Below the pieces are notes generated by a model. It did not search any database. It was not told the origin of the DNA and saw only the letters and a program-made list of their open reading frames with translations. DNA of 40,751 bases from a virus: the IMG/VR virus record IMGVR_UViG_3300031857_000457, positions 1 to 40,751 of that record; one strand, written 5' to 3'. Position numbers and translations under genes: made by a program. Position 1 is the first letter of the stretch. Every line of letters begins with the position of its first letter. Below are positions 6,423 through 14,645 of the stretch, one piece after another.

Positions 6423-6692
6423 TCAGACTTTGCAGCCAGCGCCTAGAAACTGGTTCGCATTGGCGACGACATAGTCGCGCGCGTCCTGCGGCCAGAGATC
6501 GTATTGTTCGCGGGTGATTTGCTGCGGGACTTGGCCCCGGCAGAACTCAAGGTGAAGCTGGACGCGCAGTTCCTCGATCGGCTTCACGGCTTCCTTAATC
6601 TCGGAAGATGACGCGCCCAACTTGGTCTGGCACGACATCAGAAGCGGGAAAGCTAGGGCTGTTATCGCGAGCCTCGATGGCTTCATCAGCAT
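6423..6692 (-). CDS. Rz1: Outer-membrane spanin lipoprotein (Rz1-like)
   Basis: 89 residues from ATG 6692 (AGGA about 8 nt upstream); an ATG 6 nt later is possible. A short signal peptide (MLMKPSRLAITALAFPL) ends in the lipobox LMSC, so Cys19 should be acylated and the protein anchored in the outer membrane. The mature part is polar, with a helical SSEIKEAVKPIEELR stretch. The gene begins inside the Rz-like gene in another frame and runs past its end, the classic overlapping Rz/Rz1 layout. With Rz it should span the periplasm and disrupt the outer membrane at lysis. It is longer than lambda Rz1 and less proline-rich. Confidence 0.75.
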   Translation of the reverse strand: MLMKPSRLAITALAFPLLMSCQTKLGASSSEIKEAVKPIEELRVQLHLEFCRGQVPQQITREQYDLWPQDARDYVVANANQFLGAGCKV

Positions 6693-6915
6693 TGGTTCGT
6701 TCCTCGGATATGATTTCGGTTGCACGCTCGTTCACTGCGGCTTTCACTTCGGCCTGCTTGCGGGCGATCTTCTCGCGCTCGTCCTTGCGGCCCCTGCCCT
6801 CCGCTCGCATGTCCACGAACTTCAGGAAGATGATGGCCGCGAGAGCCCACAGCACCCAATCCGGGATGCGCTTGAGGAAACCCCAGATGCCAGTCCCGAT
6901 CGCTGCGAGGTTCAT
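6595..6915 (-). CDS. Rz: Inner-membrane spanin (Rz-like)
   Basis: 106 residues from ATG 6915, which overlaps the lysozyme stop as ATGA; a longer open frame to 7023 lies inside the lysozyme gene and is not the start. An N-terminal amphipathic stretch precedes one transmembrane helix (about 19-33, WVLWALAAIIFLKFV). A long charged helix predicted to be coiled coil follows (GRKDEREKIARKQAEVK ... VNERATEI). Single N-terminal anchor plus periplasmic coiled coil is the i-spanin design. The embedded Rz1 gene supports the assignment strongly. Family members are found by topology and not by sequence. Confidence 0.75.
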   Translation of the reverse strand: MNLAAIGTGIWGFLKRIPDWVLWALAAIIFLKFVDMRAEGRGRKDEREKIARKQAEVKAAVNERATEIISEERTNADEAIEARDNSPSFPASDVVPDQVGRVIFRD

Positions 6916-8033
6916 TTCAGATCCGTCTTCGCTTTGCGCTGCCCGTACTTGTAGAGCGCAAACCCGATGACCACGACGACGAGCCACGTCAGCAGCTCGC
7001 GGTTGCCTTCGTTGTTGATCCACTCACTGACCCCACGCGGCAGGAAGTTCGTGGTGCCTACAGCGGTCACCGCCAAACCCCAGAAGCGCTTTGAAAGCAC
7101 CATGTCCTTCGGCTCGATGCTCGCAGGCGCTGCATCCTTCGGGAGCGGGGGCGGCTTGACGGCTTCAACGGGAGCAGGCGCCGGTCGAGCCGAAGGTACT
7201 GGCTGGGGAGCTGGGACCGTTGGCTTGACCGACACCGCTTCCGAGGAACCACTCGCGGAAGTCTTGATTGCAGTGCCAGCCGACGCTGGGCCGGGCAGCG
7301 GCGCCGGCTGGACCGCCTTGCTTGCGATCGGCACGACCGCAGGCTCAGCTTTGATGGGGGTGGAGAGGACAAGCTCGTCGTCCAGAGGCGGCAGGGCAAA
7401 CCGCTGCGCCACAGAAAGTACGTCCTTGAACTGTGTCTTTGAGAGTACGCGGTCTGTTCCGACATTGCCGGGTGGGCGCTCGCGCACGAGAGCGACAGCA
7501 TCGTCAGCGCAGGCGACAGTCCATGAATAGCCCATCCACAAGCAGGCTTCACTATATCGACGCCTGAGCAATCCACGCAGCGCCTGCTTGTGCTTGCCGC
7601 TTGTTGAGTAGAGCCACGCTCCAAACTGGTCTGCTGCGTCATCGAAGCGATTGGCGTTGACGTGCTTGAGAAGGGTTGAACCGCCGAGGGCGTTGATCCC
7701 GCAGTTAAAGGCGAAGCAGACGAGCGCTGAGAACTGGTTTGAGTTGAGCGGGACCGTCACTAAACGCTTGACCGCGGCTTCATACTCAATGAGCTGATCC
7801 GCCAGAAGCGCCCGCGCGCTTGCCTCGTCGCTGAGCCTGTCGGTTGGCAGAACCTCCATGCCGCCGAAATACTTCGTGCAACCATAGCCAATGGTCAACA
7901 TATCGCCAGGGCAGATGTACGGCTCCATTGCCGCGCCGCCCGGCGTCAACGGAACGCTACCGTCTTGCGGCCCCCGCTCGTACTCGGTGAGAAGTTCTAG
8001 GCCGAACTCGTTCAGCCTGTGATGATCGTTCAC
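6912..8033 (-). CDS. GH24-type lysozyme with Pro/Ala linker and C-terminal membrane helix
   Basis: 373 residues from GTG 8033, picked because it overlaps the Hsp70 stop as GTGA; an upstream GTG at 8045 is the alternative. Residues 10-170 are a phage lysozyme: a likely catalytic Glu in TEYERG (E19), then MLTIGYG, NQFSALVCFAFNCG and a C-terminal RRRYSEACLW helix. These match the FEG...TIGYGH...ALVSFxFNxG pattern, with an insert between the Glu and TIGYG. It should cut the glycan backbone of peptidoglycan. Residues about 225-305 are a Pro/Ala/Val-rich linker. The end (SKRFWGLAVTAVG ... LLTWLVVVVIGFALYKYGQ) looks like small holin-type membrane proteins and has a helix at about 347-363. The fusion to a membrane segment is unusual. 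Confidence 0.85.
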   Translation of the reverse strand: MNDHHRLNEFGLELLTEYERGPQDGSVPLTPGGAAMEPYICPGDMLTIGYGCTKYFGGMEVLPTDRLSDEASARALLADQLIEYEAAVKRLVTVPLNSNQFSALVCFAFNCGINALGGSTLLKHVNANRFDDAADQFGAWLYSTSGKHKQALRGLLRRRYSEACLWMGYSWTVACADDAVALVRERPPGNVGTDRVLSKTQFKDVLSVAQRFALPPLDDELVLSTPIKAEPAVVPIASKAVQPAPLPGPASAGTAIKTSASGSSEAVSVKPTVPAPQPVPSARPAPAPVEAVKPPPLPKDAAPASIEPKDMVLSKRFWGLAVTAVGTTNFLPRGVSEWINNEGNRELLTWLVVVVIGFALYKYGQRKAKTDLK

Positions 8034-9553
8034 GTTGAGCCCCACTCAATGTCGCCGCACATTCCGTAAGCCTCGCCCCGGCTGTTGAGGCCGACCGTGA
8101 ACGGCACGCGAGCGCTGCGCGGGTCGCCCGGCTCAAGCGGAACGTCGATCGAATGCAGCAGCTCGCAGGACGCAGCGCGGTCATGGTCGCCGGCAACGAT
8201 GCGGACAGGCATCACGCTCTGGCCGGGCTCGCGGTTGGTTAGGATGAACGGGAGGACGCGTTCCGATGGGTATGGCGTTCCTCTCGGGATGACCACGGAC
8301 GCCACGCCCTCGACCTTGTCGTAAACCTCGACGGCGATTGACCATGACGTGATGTCGGAGATGGTCAGGTCGGACTTCCGGCCTTCCAGCACAGCAGCAC
8401 GGATGGCTGCGCCGAGCGCCACGGCAATTTCACAGTCGATGTCTGTTTTTGCTTCCTGCCCGAATACCTCTTTCGCCATCGCTTGCACGGCAGGCATCCG
8501 GCTTCCACCGCCGACGAGGACCACGTCGTTTAGATCTCGACGAGCGCTGAAATTGGCGTCCTTCCGCGTAGCCTCTGCGATGGCGACGAGGCACGCCGCG
8601 CGCATCCGCTTCAGAAGGTCTTGCGAGAGATGTTCCAGCAACGGGCGATCGACGGTGTAGTCCATGTGCAAGTCCGTCCCGCCCGGCGAGCGGTCGAAAT
8701 CCTTGATGCGGAACTCGCTCTTGATCTTGCGGGAGAGGCGCTTCTTCACGTCCTCGGATTCCTGAAGAACCAGGCTCATCGCCGTGTCATCGACGGCAAG
8801 GTCCGTTCCCTCGTGATCGGTCGCCCACTGATTGACGATGTACCGGCCCAAGATCGCATCCACATCGGAACCACCCGTGATGCTGGACCCACCTGTGCCA
8901 AGCACAGAGACGAGCCCTGACCCGGTCTGGATGATCGACACATCCGTGGTGCCGCCGCCCACATCGAGGACGGCAATGCGGCGAACCTTTTTGAAATCGT
9001 AGCCGTATGCGAGCGCTGCCGCGGTCGGCTCGTCCATCAGCTCGACATAGGCAAGGCCAGCCATCCGACCAGCTTCCTCGACGGCCTTGCGCTGGCTTGG
9101 GGAGAATGTCGCCGGGACACAGATCACCGCCGCATCCGGCTTCTCGCCCTTCCACTTTGCCGTCGCCGCATCAAGCAGCTTGGCAATGAGCATCGAGCAG
9201 ATTTCAACGGGGCTGTACGTGTGTCCGTCCGGTCCTTGATAGTGCAGCGTGCCATCGGGAGCGCCTACCGTCTGGTAGCCCTGATCTTCGTCCGGGTGCC
9301 ACATTTCACCCAGCTTCCGCTTTGCCAGCCTGAAGCAGAAATCGGGGAAACGCTTGCCGCTTTCGATGCCATCAAGGCCGACGAATATCTGGCTCTCGCC
9401 CGGCCCTACGGCGTCAGCGGGGACGATAGTGACGACCGAAGGCATGAGCGGCGAGCCATCTACAGAGATGACTTCTGGCACGCGCCCGTTGTACCAGGCG
9501 ATGCTGCTGTTCGAGCTACCTAAGTCGATTCCGACCACGCGAGAGAGTTTCAT
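8030..9553 (-). CDS. Phage-encoded Hsp70 (DnaK-like) chaperone, shortened C-terminus
   Basis: 507 residues; ATG 9553 overlaps the previous stop (ATGA). The ATPase domain (1-392) has every Hsp70 hallmark: phosphate-1 loop GIDLGSSNSS (8-17), a conserved Lys in LAKRKLG (78-82), DEPTAAALAYG (174-184), phosphate-2 loop DVGGGTTDVSI (197-207), GGSDVD, and the adenosine loop VLVGGGSRMPAVQ. Residues 395-507 keep the start of the beta substrate-binding domain (LTISDITSWSIAVEV, then VVIPRGTPYPSERVLPF). The alpha-helical lid and the terminal tail of DnaK (about 638 residues) are absent. ATP hydrolysis is expected; client binding may be weak or specialised. No DnaJ or GrpE gene lies nearby. Its neighbours are a membrane protein and a lysozyme, both coupled by 4-nt overlaps. 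Confidence 0.93.
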   Translation of the reverse strand: MKLSRVVGIDLGSSNSSIAWYNGRVPEVISVDGSPLMPSVVTIVPADAVGPGESQIFVGLDGIESGKRFPDFCFRLAKRKLGEMWHPDEDQGYQTVGAPDGTLHYQGPDGHTYSPVEICSMLIAKLLDAATAKWKGEKPDAAVICVPATFSPSQRKAVEEAGRMAGLAYVELMDEPTAAALAYGYDFKKVRRIAVLDVGGGTTDVSIIQTGSGLVSVLGTGGSSITGGSDVDAILGRYIVNQWATDHEGTDLAVDDTAMSLVLQESEDVKKRLSRKIKSEFRIKDFDRSPGGTDLHMDYTVDRPLLEHLSQDLLKRMRAACLVAIAEATRKDANFSARRDLNDVVLVGGGSRMPAVQAMAKEVFGQEAKTDIDCEIAVALGAAIRAAVLEGRKSDLTISDITSWSIAVEVYDKVEGVASVVIPRGTPYPSERVLPFILTNREPGQSVMPVRIVAGDHDRAASCELLHSIDVPLEPGDPRSARVPFTVGLNSRGEAYGMCGDIEWGST

Positions 9554-10794
9554 TCTGCGGCCACTCCCATTGCGAGGGTGTCAATTGTCGAAGTCGGCCC
9601 GATGACAAGCAGGCGCTCGGTCTTGTCGGCCCGGCGCTGATGTTGAGCCGCAAGCCCGCCCAGACGTGAGCGGCGCTCCTGCTCCGTCATCTCAACCGGC
9701 TCGACCAGAACGATCGGCTCAGGCTCTGGCGTGACCACTGGTGCGGGTTCTGGCTCTGGGGCTAGTTCGATGGCCGGGGGAGGCTCAACCGCTACAGGCG
9801 GGGCAGCTACAGGCTCAGGCGGGGCTGAGTAGGCTGCAACCGCAGCGTTCGTCTCCGCAATGATCCGCGCCCGCTCCTGCTGGTGCCGCAGTGCTGCAAG
9901 CTCGTCGGTCCACTCCCGGTCGCGCTGCGCCTCGGTCGAGCTGATGTCGGTGATGTACGCCCACAGGGAAAGCGATCGCGCTCCCTCAAGGGTGCAGAGC
10001 ATGATGATGAGCCACGCCCACGCCCAGAAGGCTGCGTTCGCCGCATCGGCCTGCTGGATCTGCAATAGGCGCCGGTCGCTTGTGGCCTGCTGCACGGGGC
10101 TTGCCTGCCCCTGCATGAGCCCATTTTCTCGGGCTTTCAGGGTTGCCAGTTCGCCTTGGATCGCCTCGCCACGCGCACGCATGGCGCTCTCGGTCTTGTC
10201 CTGTCTGATGCCATCGACGGAGCCAAAATAAAGGCCCTGAGCGAGCAACAGCGATTGAGCCTTGCTGATGCCCTCCGGGGACATGCTCGCCATGACGGTC
10301 TGTTCGGTCTTCAGTTCTGCGATCTGCGTCCTGACGCGCTCAAGCTCTGCGCCAGTCCCGCTAATCGCTGCCTGCTGCGCCACGCCAAGCGTTGCAGCTT
10401 CTTCGCCGGCAAGCGCCGCCTTGGCCGCAAGCGAGGACGAGCTTTCAGCAAACCTGTCCGAGAACACCACTCGGGCTCCATTTTCGGCGTTGTGCACACC
10501 GACAGCCGCAAGCCCCAAGAAGATAAAAGCCCCGGCAATCTTTCTCGACATTGTCGATGCCGTGAGCATCCTGATGAACGCCACGGTCGCGAGCAATTCA
10601 GCGCCGAGGACCGCGAACACCAGCGCCAGCACGGGGAGAGCGCTAAGCCATGTCCAGTTAGCCGTTGCCACAACGCCAGTGACGCTCAGAGACGCGAGGC
10701 CAAAGGTGATGATGATGACGGCGAACAGCGCGAACTTGCGTGTTGCGTCAGCCTCGTTTTTGAATGCGAGGAAGTTATCGAGAAATTTCGTCAT
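9550..10794 (-). CDS. Four-helix membrane protein with peptidoglycan-binding-like loop
   Basis: 414 residues; AAGAGGG lies upstream of ATG 10794. Hydrophobic segments at about 21-43, 49-74, 86-104 and 255-272. Positive residues before helix 1 and between helices 2 and 3 (RMLTASTMSRK) put those parts in the cytoplasm, so residues 105-254 should be periplasmic. That loop is helical and holds SKAQSLLLAQGLYFGSVDGI followed by a T-E-S-A-M stretch (177-205), matching the PG_binding_1 pattern (A-Q-(x)2-L-(x)3-G-(x)2-G-x-V-D-G-(x)n-T). The cytoplasmic tail (276-414) is charged, then Pro/Glu-rich. The protein could tether a cytoplasmic partner, such as the adjoining Hsp70, to the cell wall. Partner and role are inference. 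Confidence 0.7.
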   Translation of the reverse strand: MTKFLDNFLAFKNEADATRKFALFAVIIITFGLASLSVTGVVATANWTWLSALPVLALVFAVLGAELLATVAFIRMLTASTMSRKIAGAFIFLGLAAVGVHNAENGARVVFSDRFAESSSSLAAKAALAGEEAATLGVAQQAAISGTGAELERVRTQIAELKTEQTVMASMSPEGISKAQSLLLAQGLYFGSVDGIRQDKTESAMRARGEAIQGELATLKARENGLMQGQASPVQQATSDRRLLQIQQADAANAAFWAWAWLIIMLCTLEGARSLSLWAYITDISSTEAQRDREWTDELAALRHQQERARIIAETNAAVAAYSAPPEPVAAPPVAVEPPPAIELAPEPEPAPVVTPEPEPIVLVEPVEMTEQERRSRLGGLAAQHQRRADKTERLLVIGPTSTIDTLAMGVAAE

Positions 10795-10814
10795 GCCCAG
10801 CCCTCTTGTCGCTT

Positions 10815-11243
10815 CTAAGCGCGTTCAGTGATCCAGAAGATCAGCAGCGCGCTAAGGATGGTCAGCGCGAAGCCGACCACGTAGCGGATGAACTCCTGAC
10901 GTGTGCGTTTTGCTTCATCGGCGGCGCGCTCGTGCTGGTGCGAAAGCATCAACTCAACCCGGCCAATGATGGCCGCTGACTGCGCATCGTTCGCCGTTTT
11001 CACAAGCTCAGAAACGCCGGTCATTGAATCGCGCAAAGCCATTTCCCACTCTCTCTTCAACTGTTTCATGTCGTCCGCGCTGACTGCTCTCTCCAGCTCC
11101 TTGAGAAACGTATCGAACGCTGCCTCAAATCGTGTTCTGAGAACCGCAAGATCACGCTCGGCATTGCCGATACGATCAATGCGCGCGAACGCGTCGCGCT
11201 GCCGCTCGATCTCTGCGATCTCGCGCTGGATTATCTCGGTCAT
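10815..11243 (-). CDS. Coiled-coil protein with C-terminal membrane anchor
   Basis: 142 residues from ATG 11243 with a G-rich ribosome site (GGGGCAGGG) upstream. About 115 residues of charged helix, likely coiled coil, are followed by one hydrophobic segment at the extreme C-terminus (FIRYVVGFALTILSALLIFW), leaving the bulk in the cytoplasm. Tail-anchored proteins of this kind occur in phage late clusters, but I recognise no family. The gene lies 20 nt before the four-helix membrane protein gene, so all of these products may meet at the inner membrane. Confidence 0.65.
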   Translation of the reverse strand: MTEIIQREIAEIERQRDAFARIDRIGNAERDLAVLRTRFEAAFDTFLKELERAVSADDMKQLKREWEMALRDSMTGVSELVKTANDAQSAAIIGRVELMLSHQHERAADEAKRTRQEFIRYVVGFALTILSALLIFWITERA

Positions 11244-11266
11244 GCCCTGCCCCGTAGCTCAGTCCC

Positions 11267-11944
11267 TCAATCACCGCGTCGCGTCAGCAGCCCAAGCAGA
11301 CGGTCGATCGATGCCTCACGCGGATTGGCCTGATCCGTCAGCATGTGCTCTCGACGAAGCCGGGCCTTCTCGACGTTTAGCTGCTCTGAGAGGTGCCTCT
11401 GTCGAGTAGCTGACAGAACCTGGATGACCGCCACGGCTTCGGCCTCGTCCTGTTCGAAAGCATCGAGCAGCATGTCGCCGGTCACGTCTTCGTAGCCCTC
11501 GCCCACCTGCCCATAGTCCGACATCAGCGCGTCAGGGGCGGGCAGGAGCGGGGCCTCTGGTTCAGCGGGGGCGGCTTCCAGTTCAGCAACACGCGCGCGG
11601 AGGGCTGCCAGTTCTTCATCGCGGGGATCGGGCGCGGATGCAGGCGGCTCTACGACCAAGGCATCGACCGTCACCTCGGGCATCTGCTGGACAGGCGGTG
11701 CGCGCCACACCGGCCTGGGCGGCAGGGGCGGGGCTGTATCTGGCATACCTGCGTAACGTAAAAACGCAGCGAAGCCTGTCTCGTAGGCTTCCACTTCGGC
11801 CAGCGTCTCGGGGTGCCAGCCGTAGGATTTCGCAAGTTTGCGGAAACAGTCGGGACTGCCTGACGCACGCAGTCTGTTTTCAGTTTCGGCATCCTGAAGG
11901 ATGCGCTGCATTTCCGTCTCGTCGTCGGTGAGGTTGTCTAACAT
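11267..11944 (-). CDS. Hypothetical protein with Pro-rich linker and helical ends
   Basis: 225 residues; ATG 11944 shares its last base region with the tailspike stop (TGATG), so translation is coupled. The N-terminal 75 residues are helical, acidic and aromatic (SYGWHPETLAEVEAYETGF). Residues about 70-140 are Pro/Ala-rich with a short heptad-like stretch (EELAALRARVAELEA), and the end is a charged helix. There is no membrane segment or catalytic motif. Its place directly after the tailspike could suggest a tail-assembly helper, but it also heads the Hsp70/membrane-protein block. No family recognised. Confidence 0.6.
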   Translation of the reverse strand: MLDNLTDDETEMQRILQDAETENRLRASGSPDCFRKLAKSYGWHPETLAEVEAYETGFAAFLRYAGMPDTAPPLPPRPVWRAPPVQQMPEVTVDALVVEPPASAPDPRDEELAALRARVAELEAAPAEPEAPLLPAPDALMSDYGQVGEGYEDVTGDMLLDAFEQDEAEAVAVIQVLSATRQRHLSEQLNVEKARLRREHMLTDQANPREASIDRLLGLLTRRGD

Positions 11945-14589
11945 CAGGGCGCTCCTGCCGCTCGCATGTAATCCGTCATTCGCCAGATCGTCCCGTCCTC
12001 GCAGCGCCAGCGCGCGACATCGCCCGCCGCCGTGGTTACGTTTGCGCCGCCCTTGTTGATGAGGTTGGCGCTGTTCGTTAGCTGCAAGACGCCGTCGAAG
12101 ATTGTCTCGATGACGCGGCCTGGTCGGTCCGTGCTGAAGCCCGTGATCGTGGTTGTGCCGGTGATGTGGACGTAGTCTCCTCTCACGTTCCTGAGCGTGA
12201 CCGTCGTGGCCGAGGCGACATCAGCCGCGCGCACGCCGCCGATGGAGGGGGCGGTTTGCACAAGCTGCCTTCCACTCAGGTCGTTGACCTTGGCGCTTGA
12301 GAGCCCCTCAAAGGGCACGGCCAGCACTGTGATCTCGCCTGCGGGAACGTTGGCGGCGATGTTGACGCCGTATCTGGTGAAGGCCGTCGCCGTTATACCG
12401 CCGACGTTTTCAACGACAACACCATAGCAACCGCCCGAGAATGTCATCACGTCATAGTTGCCGGATGTGGGGCTCGCCGAGATCTCTGCGGAAACCTTGA
12501 TCTGAGAAATCGAGTTGAAGACCGTCGCACCCGAAGTTCGACCAATGAACTGAACCGCGTCAGCGTTGCCCATCGTGCCGTGTACGTTGAAGGTGCCGGA
12601 CACAACTTCCGTGTCCGTCGCGGTGACGCGCAGGATCGGGTGCCCCGTCGTTGGCGGGCCTCCTTTCCGCACATCGAGGAAGTTACATGCCTCCATGCCG
12701 CCAACGGTCCAGTCGTTGTTGTCGTGCTTGATATCAATCCCGCAGGTGATCGTGTCGTCGCAATGGAAGTGGCCCCACTCGATGCCGACGACCCGCGTGT
12801 TGTCGATTTCGAACGCGGTGGCGAAGCGGTGCGCGGCGACCGTAGTGTGGCCGACCCAATGGTCAATCCTGTCGTATGAGTTCGTGTTGCGCGCGACGCT
12901 GATACCTTTCGTACCCGCGGCTGGAACTTCCGCGGCGCCCTCAAGCCAGAACTCGCCGTAGTGGTGGATGTCACCCGCGTGGTTAAAGATGCGCAAACCA
13001 AACTGGTCCGCGCAGTACACGTTGATGTTGTCGAACACGGTCCTGTAGACGTGCGGAGCGACACGGCCGAGAGCCGCGCCGAGTACGAACGCGTTGACAA
13101 AATTCACGTTAGTCATGTCGAACGTGTCGGCGTCGATAACGGTGATGTACGAGAACACGTTGACTTCGGTGGTGCCTTCTACCCCGTTCACCCGCACGTA
13201 CACGCCGGTCCCAAGCCCGTGCGCGGTGGATGTGACGCGCGCTTTTCCAGAGCCGTTGTTGACGACGTTTGTGATGGCCGTTGCAGGCAGGCCGAGCGCG
13301 AAGCCGTTGCGCACGTTCGTGCCGATGGAGTTGTTCATCATGTTTCGGTAGTGGCTCCCCCGGCAGTTGACCTGACGGAAGAAGTAGTGAGAGCCGCCGC
13401 CGGTCATTACCGGCACAATCCCGTCATAGGTGCGGTCAACCACGTAGGCGCTTGGAGAACCACAGCGGATAATGTCGCTGGTCGCGTGCGTGCCGATCCA
13501 TTGGGTGACGCCAGTACCCTGATGGGTGATGCTGGACCGGATGCCCGCGAAGGGCGTGTTCCAGTAGTAGGCGCGTCCCGGCCACTTCACGAGCCTGCGG
13601 TTGAGCTGGTGAGCCAGTGTCTCAAGGGCCGTCGCGATCGGTGAGCAATCGACCGCCGCGTCGCCAGACTTCGCCCCGCCCCACTCAGCAATCACCCCGT
13701 CACTGTCATCCTCGCGGATGAAAGCGCCCGCCGATCCGGTCAGCGCCGTGCCGGGAACATAGAACGCTGTCAACGGGTCGTTGGTGACGTTGGCAGAGTT
13801 GTCCGACGCGCTCCAGCGGAACCGCCCGCCGCCACGGTCGCCCGCCGTGGTGCGACACATGAGAATGTAGGGGATCGATGCAGACGGGCTATCGAGCCCG
13901 AGGGCTTGCAGAGCGACCAGGTTCGCAACTGGCATGGGCAGGCCAAGCGCCTTGCAGATGCCATGCGCCGTGGAGGCAACGAAAGCGGAGGACCATAGCG
14001 CTCCCAGCGCCGCGCTTAAAGCCGCGGCCCATCCAGAGCCAAGCGTAACATCAACGGTGAGGTCCGCCGCCGTCGCATAGGTGATCTCGCCAGCCGTGTT
14101 GCGTGCCAGGAATTGCGTCGCGGATGTTGGAGGCGAAGGAAACGCCACGTTCGCCGTGGCATCCGCAAACTGCAGCGCCGGCACACGATCCAGCCGCGCC
14201 TTCAGTTCCTGCTGGAACTCCGCGAGCTTGTCGAACCGGCTCTCGAGGCTGGAGGAGTTGAACGACCCGCCCGTCGTCAGGTCGAGATCCTGCGTGTAGT
14301 TCTGCACCCGTTCAGCCACGATGCGCTGCGAGGATGTCAGCACCGCCTGCGAGCCGATCAGCGTGAAGGTGCGCGCATCCTGCGTACCTCCCACTGTGTA
14401 ATCCGTGTTTAAAACCAGCAATGTTCCGCTGCTGTTGGTATCGGTGGAGGCTGCGTACCGCGTCAGCTTCAGATGCCCCGTGGACACCAGCCTGATGGCG
14501 ACACTGGAAGCATCGACGAGGCTGTAAGGCCCGAGCGTGCCGTTGCCGGTCACGACAACTCTTGGCGTACAGGCTGTTGTAAGGGTCAT
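11944..14589 (-). CDS. Tailspike / tail fibre protein
   Basis: 881 residues; GAGGA lies about 10 nt upstream of ATG 14589. The first 130 residues are a beta-rich adapter ending in a short helical bundle (SLESRFDKLAEFQQELKARL), a layout shared with N-terminal tail-fibre domains that attach to the podovirus tail. The central and C-terminal parts are Gly/Asn/Thr/Val-rich with repeated short strands, fitting a pectate-lyase-like beta helix. Tailspikes of this type recognise and often cleave host surface polysaccharide. No active site can be named from sequence alone. Position after the giant internal protein matches T7 gene 17. The C-terminus (MRAAGAP) ends cleanly; I see no intramolecular chaperone domain. 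Confidence 0.8.
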   Translation of the reverse strand: MTLTTACTPRVVVTGNGTLGPYSLVDASSVAIRLVSTGHLKLTRYAASTDTNSSGTLLVLNTDYTVGGTQDARTFTLIGSQAVLTSSQRIVAERVQNYTQDLDLTTGGSFNSSSLESRFDKLAEFQQELKARLDRVPALQFADATANVAFPSPPTSATQFLARNTAGEITYATAADLTVDVTLGSGWAAALSAALGALWSSAFVASTAHGICKALGLPMPVANLVALQALGLDSPSASIPYILMCRTTAGDRGGGRFRWSASDNSANVTNDPLTAFYVPGTALTGSAGAFIREDDSDGVIAEWGGAKSGDAAVDCSPIATALETLAHQLNRRLVKWPGRAYYWNTPFAGIRSSITHQGTGVTQWIGTHATSDIIRCGSPSAYVVDRTYDGIVPVMTGGGSHYFFRQVNCRGSHYRNMMNNSIGTNVRNGFALGLPATAITNVVNNGSGKARVTSTAHGLGTGVYVRVNGVEGTTEVNVFSYITVIDADTFDMTNVNFVNAFVLGAALGRVAPHVYRTVFDNINVYCADQFGLRIFNHAGDIHHYGEFWLEGAAEVPAAGTKGISVARNTNSYDRIDHWVGHTTVAAHRFATAFEIDNTRVVGIEWGHFHCDDTITCGIDIKHDNNDWTVGGMEACNFLDVRKGGPPTTGHPILRVTATDTEVVSGTFNVHGTMGNADAVQFIGRTSGATVFNSISQIKVSAEISASPTSGNYDVMTFSGGCYGVVVENVGGITATAFTRYGVNIAANVPAGEITVLAVPFEGLSSAKVNDLSGRQLVQTAPSIGGVRAADVASATTVTLRNVRGDYVHITGTTTITGFSTDRPGRVIETIFDGVLQLTNSANLINKGGANVTTAAGDVARWRCEDGTIWRMTDYMRAAGAP

Positions 14590-14645
14590 GCGCTATCGTT
14601 CCTCGCGAGGGGCGGGGTTGGGGAGGCTGCTAGGTGTGGGTCGGG

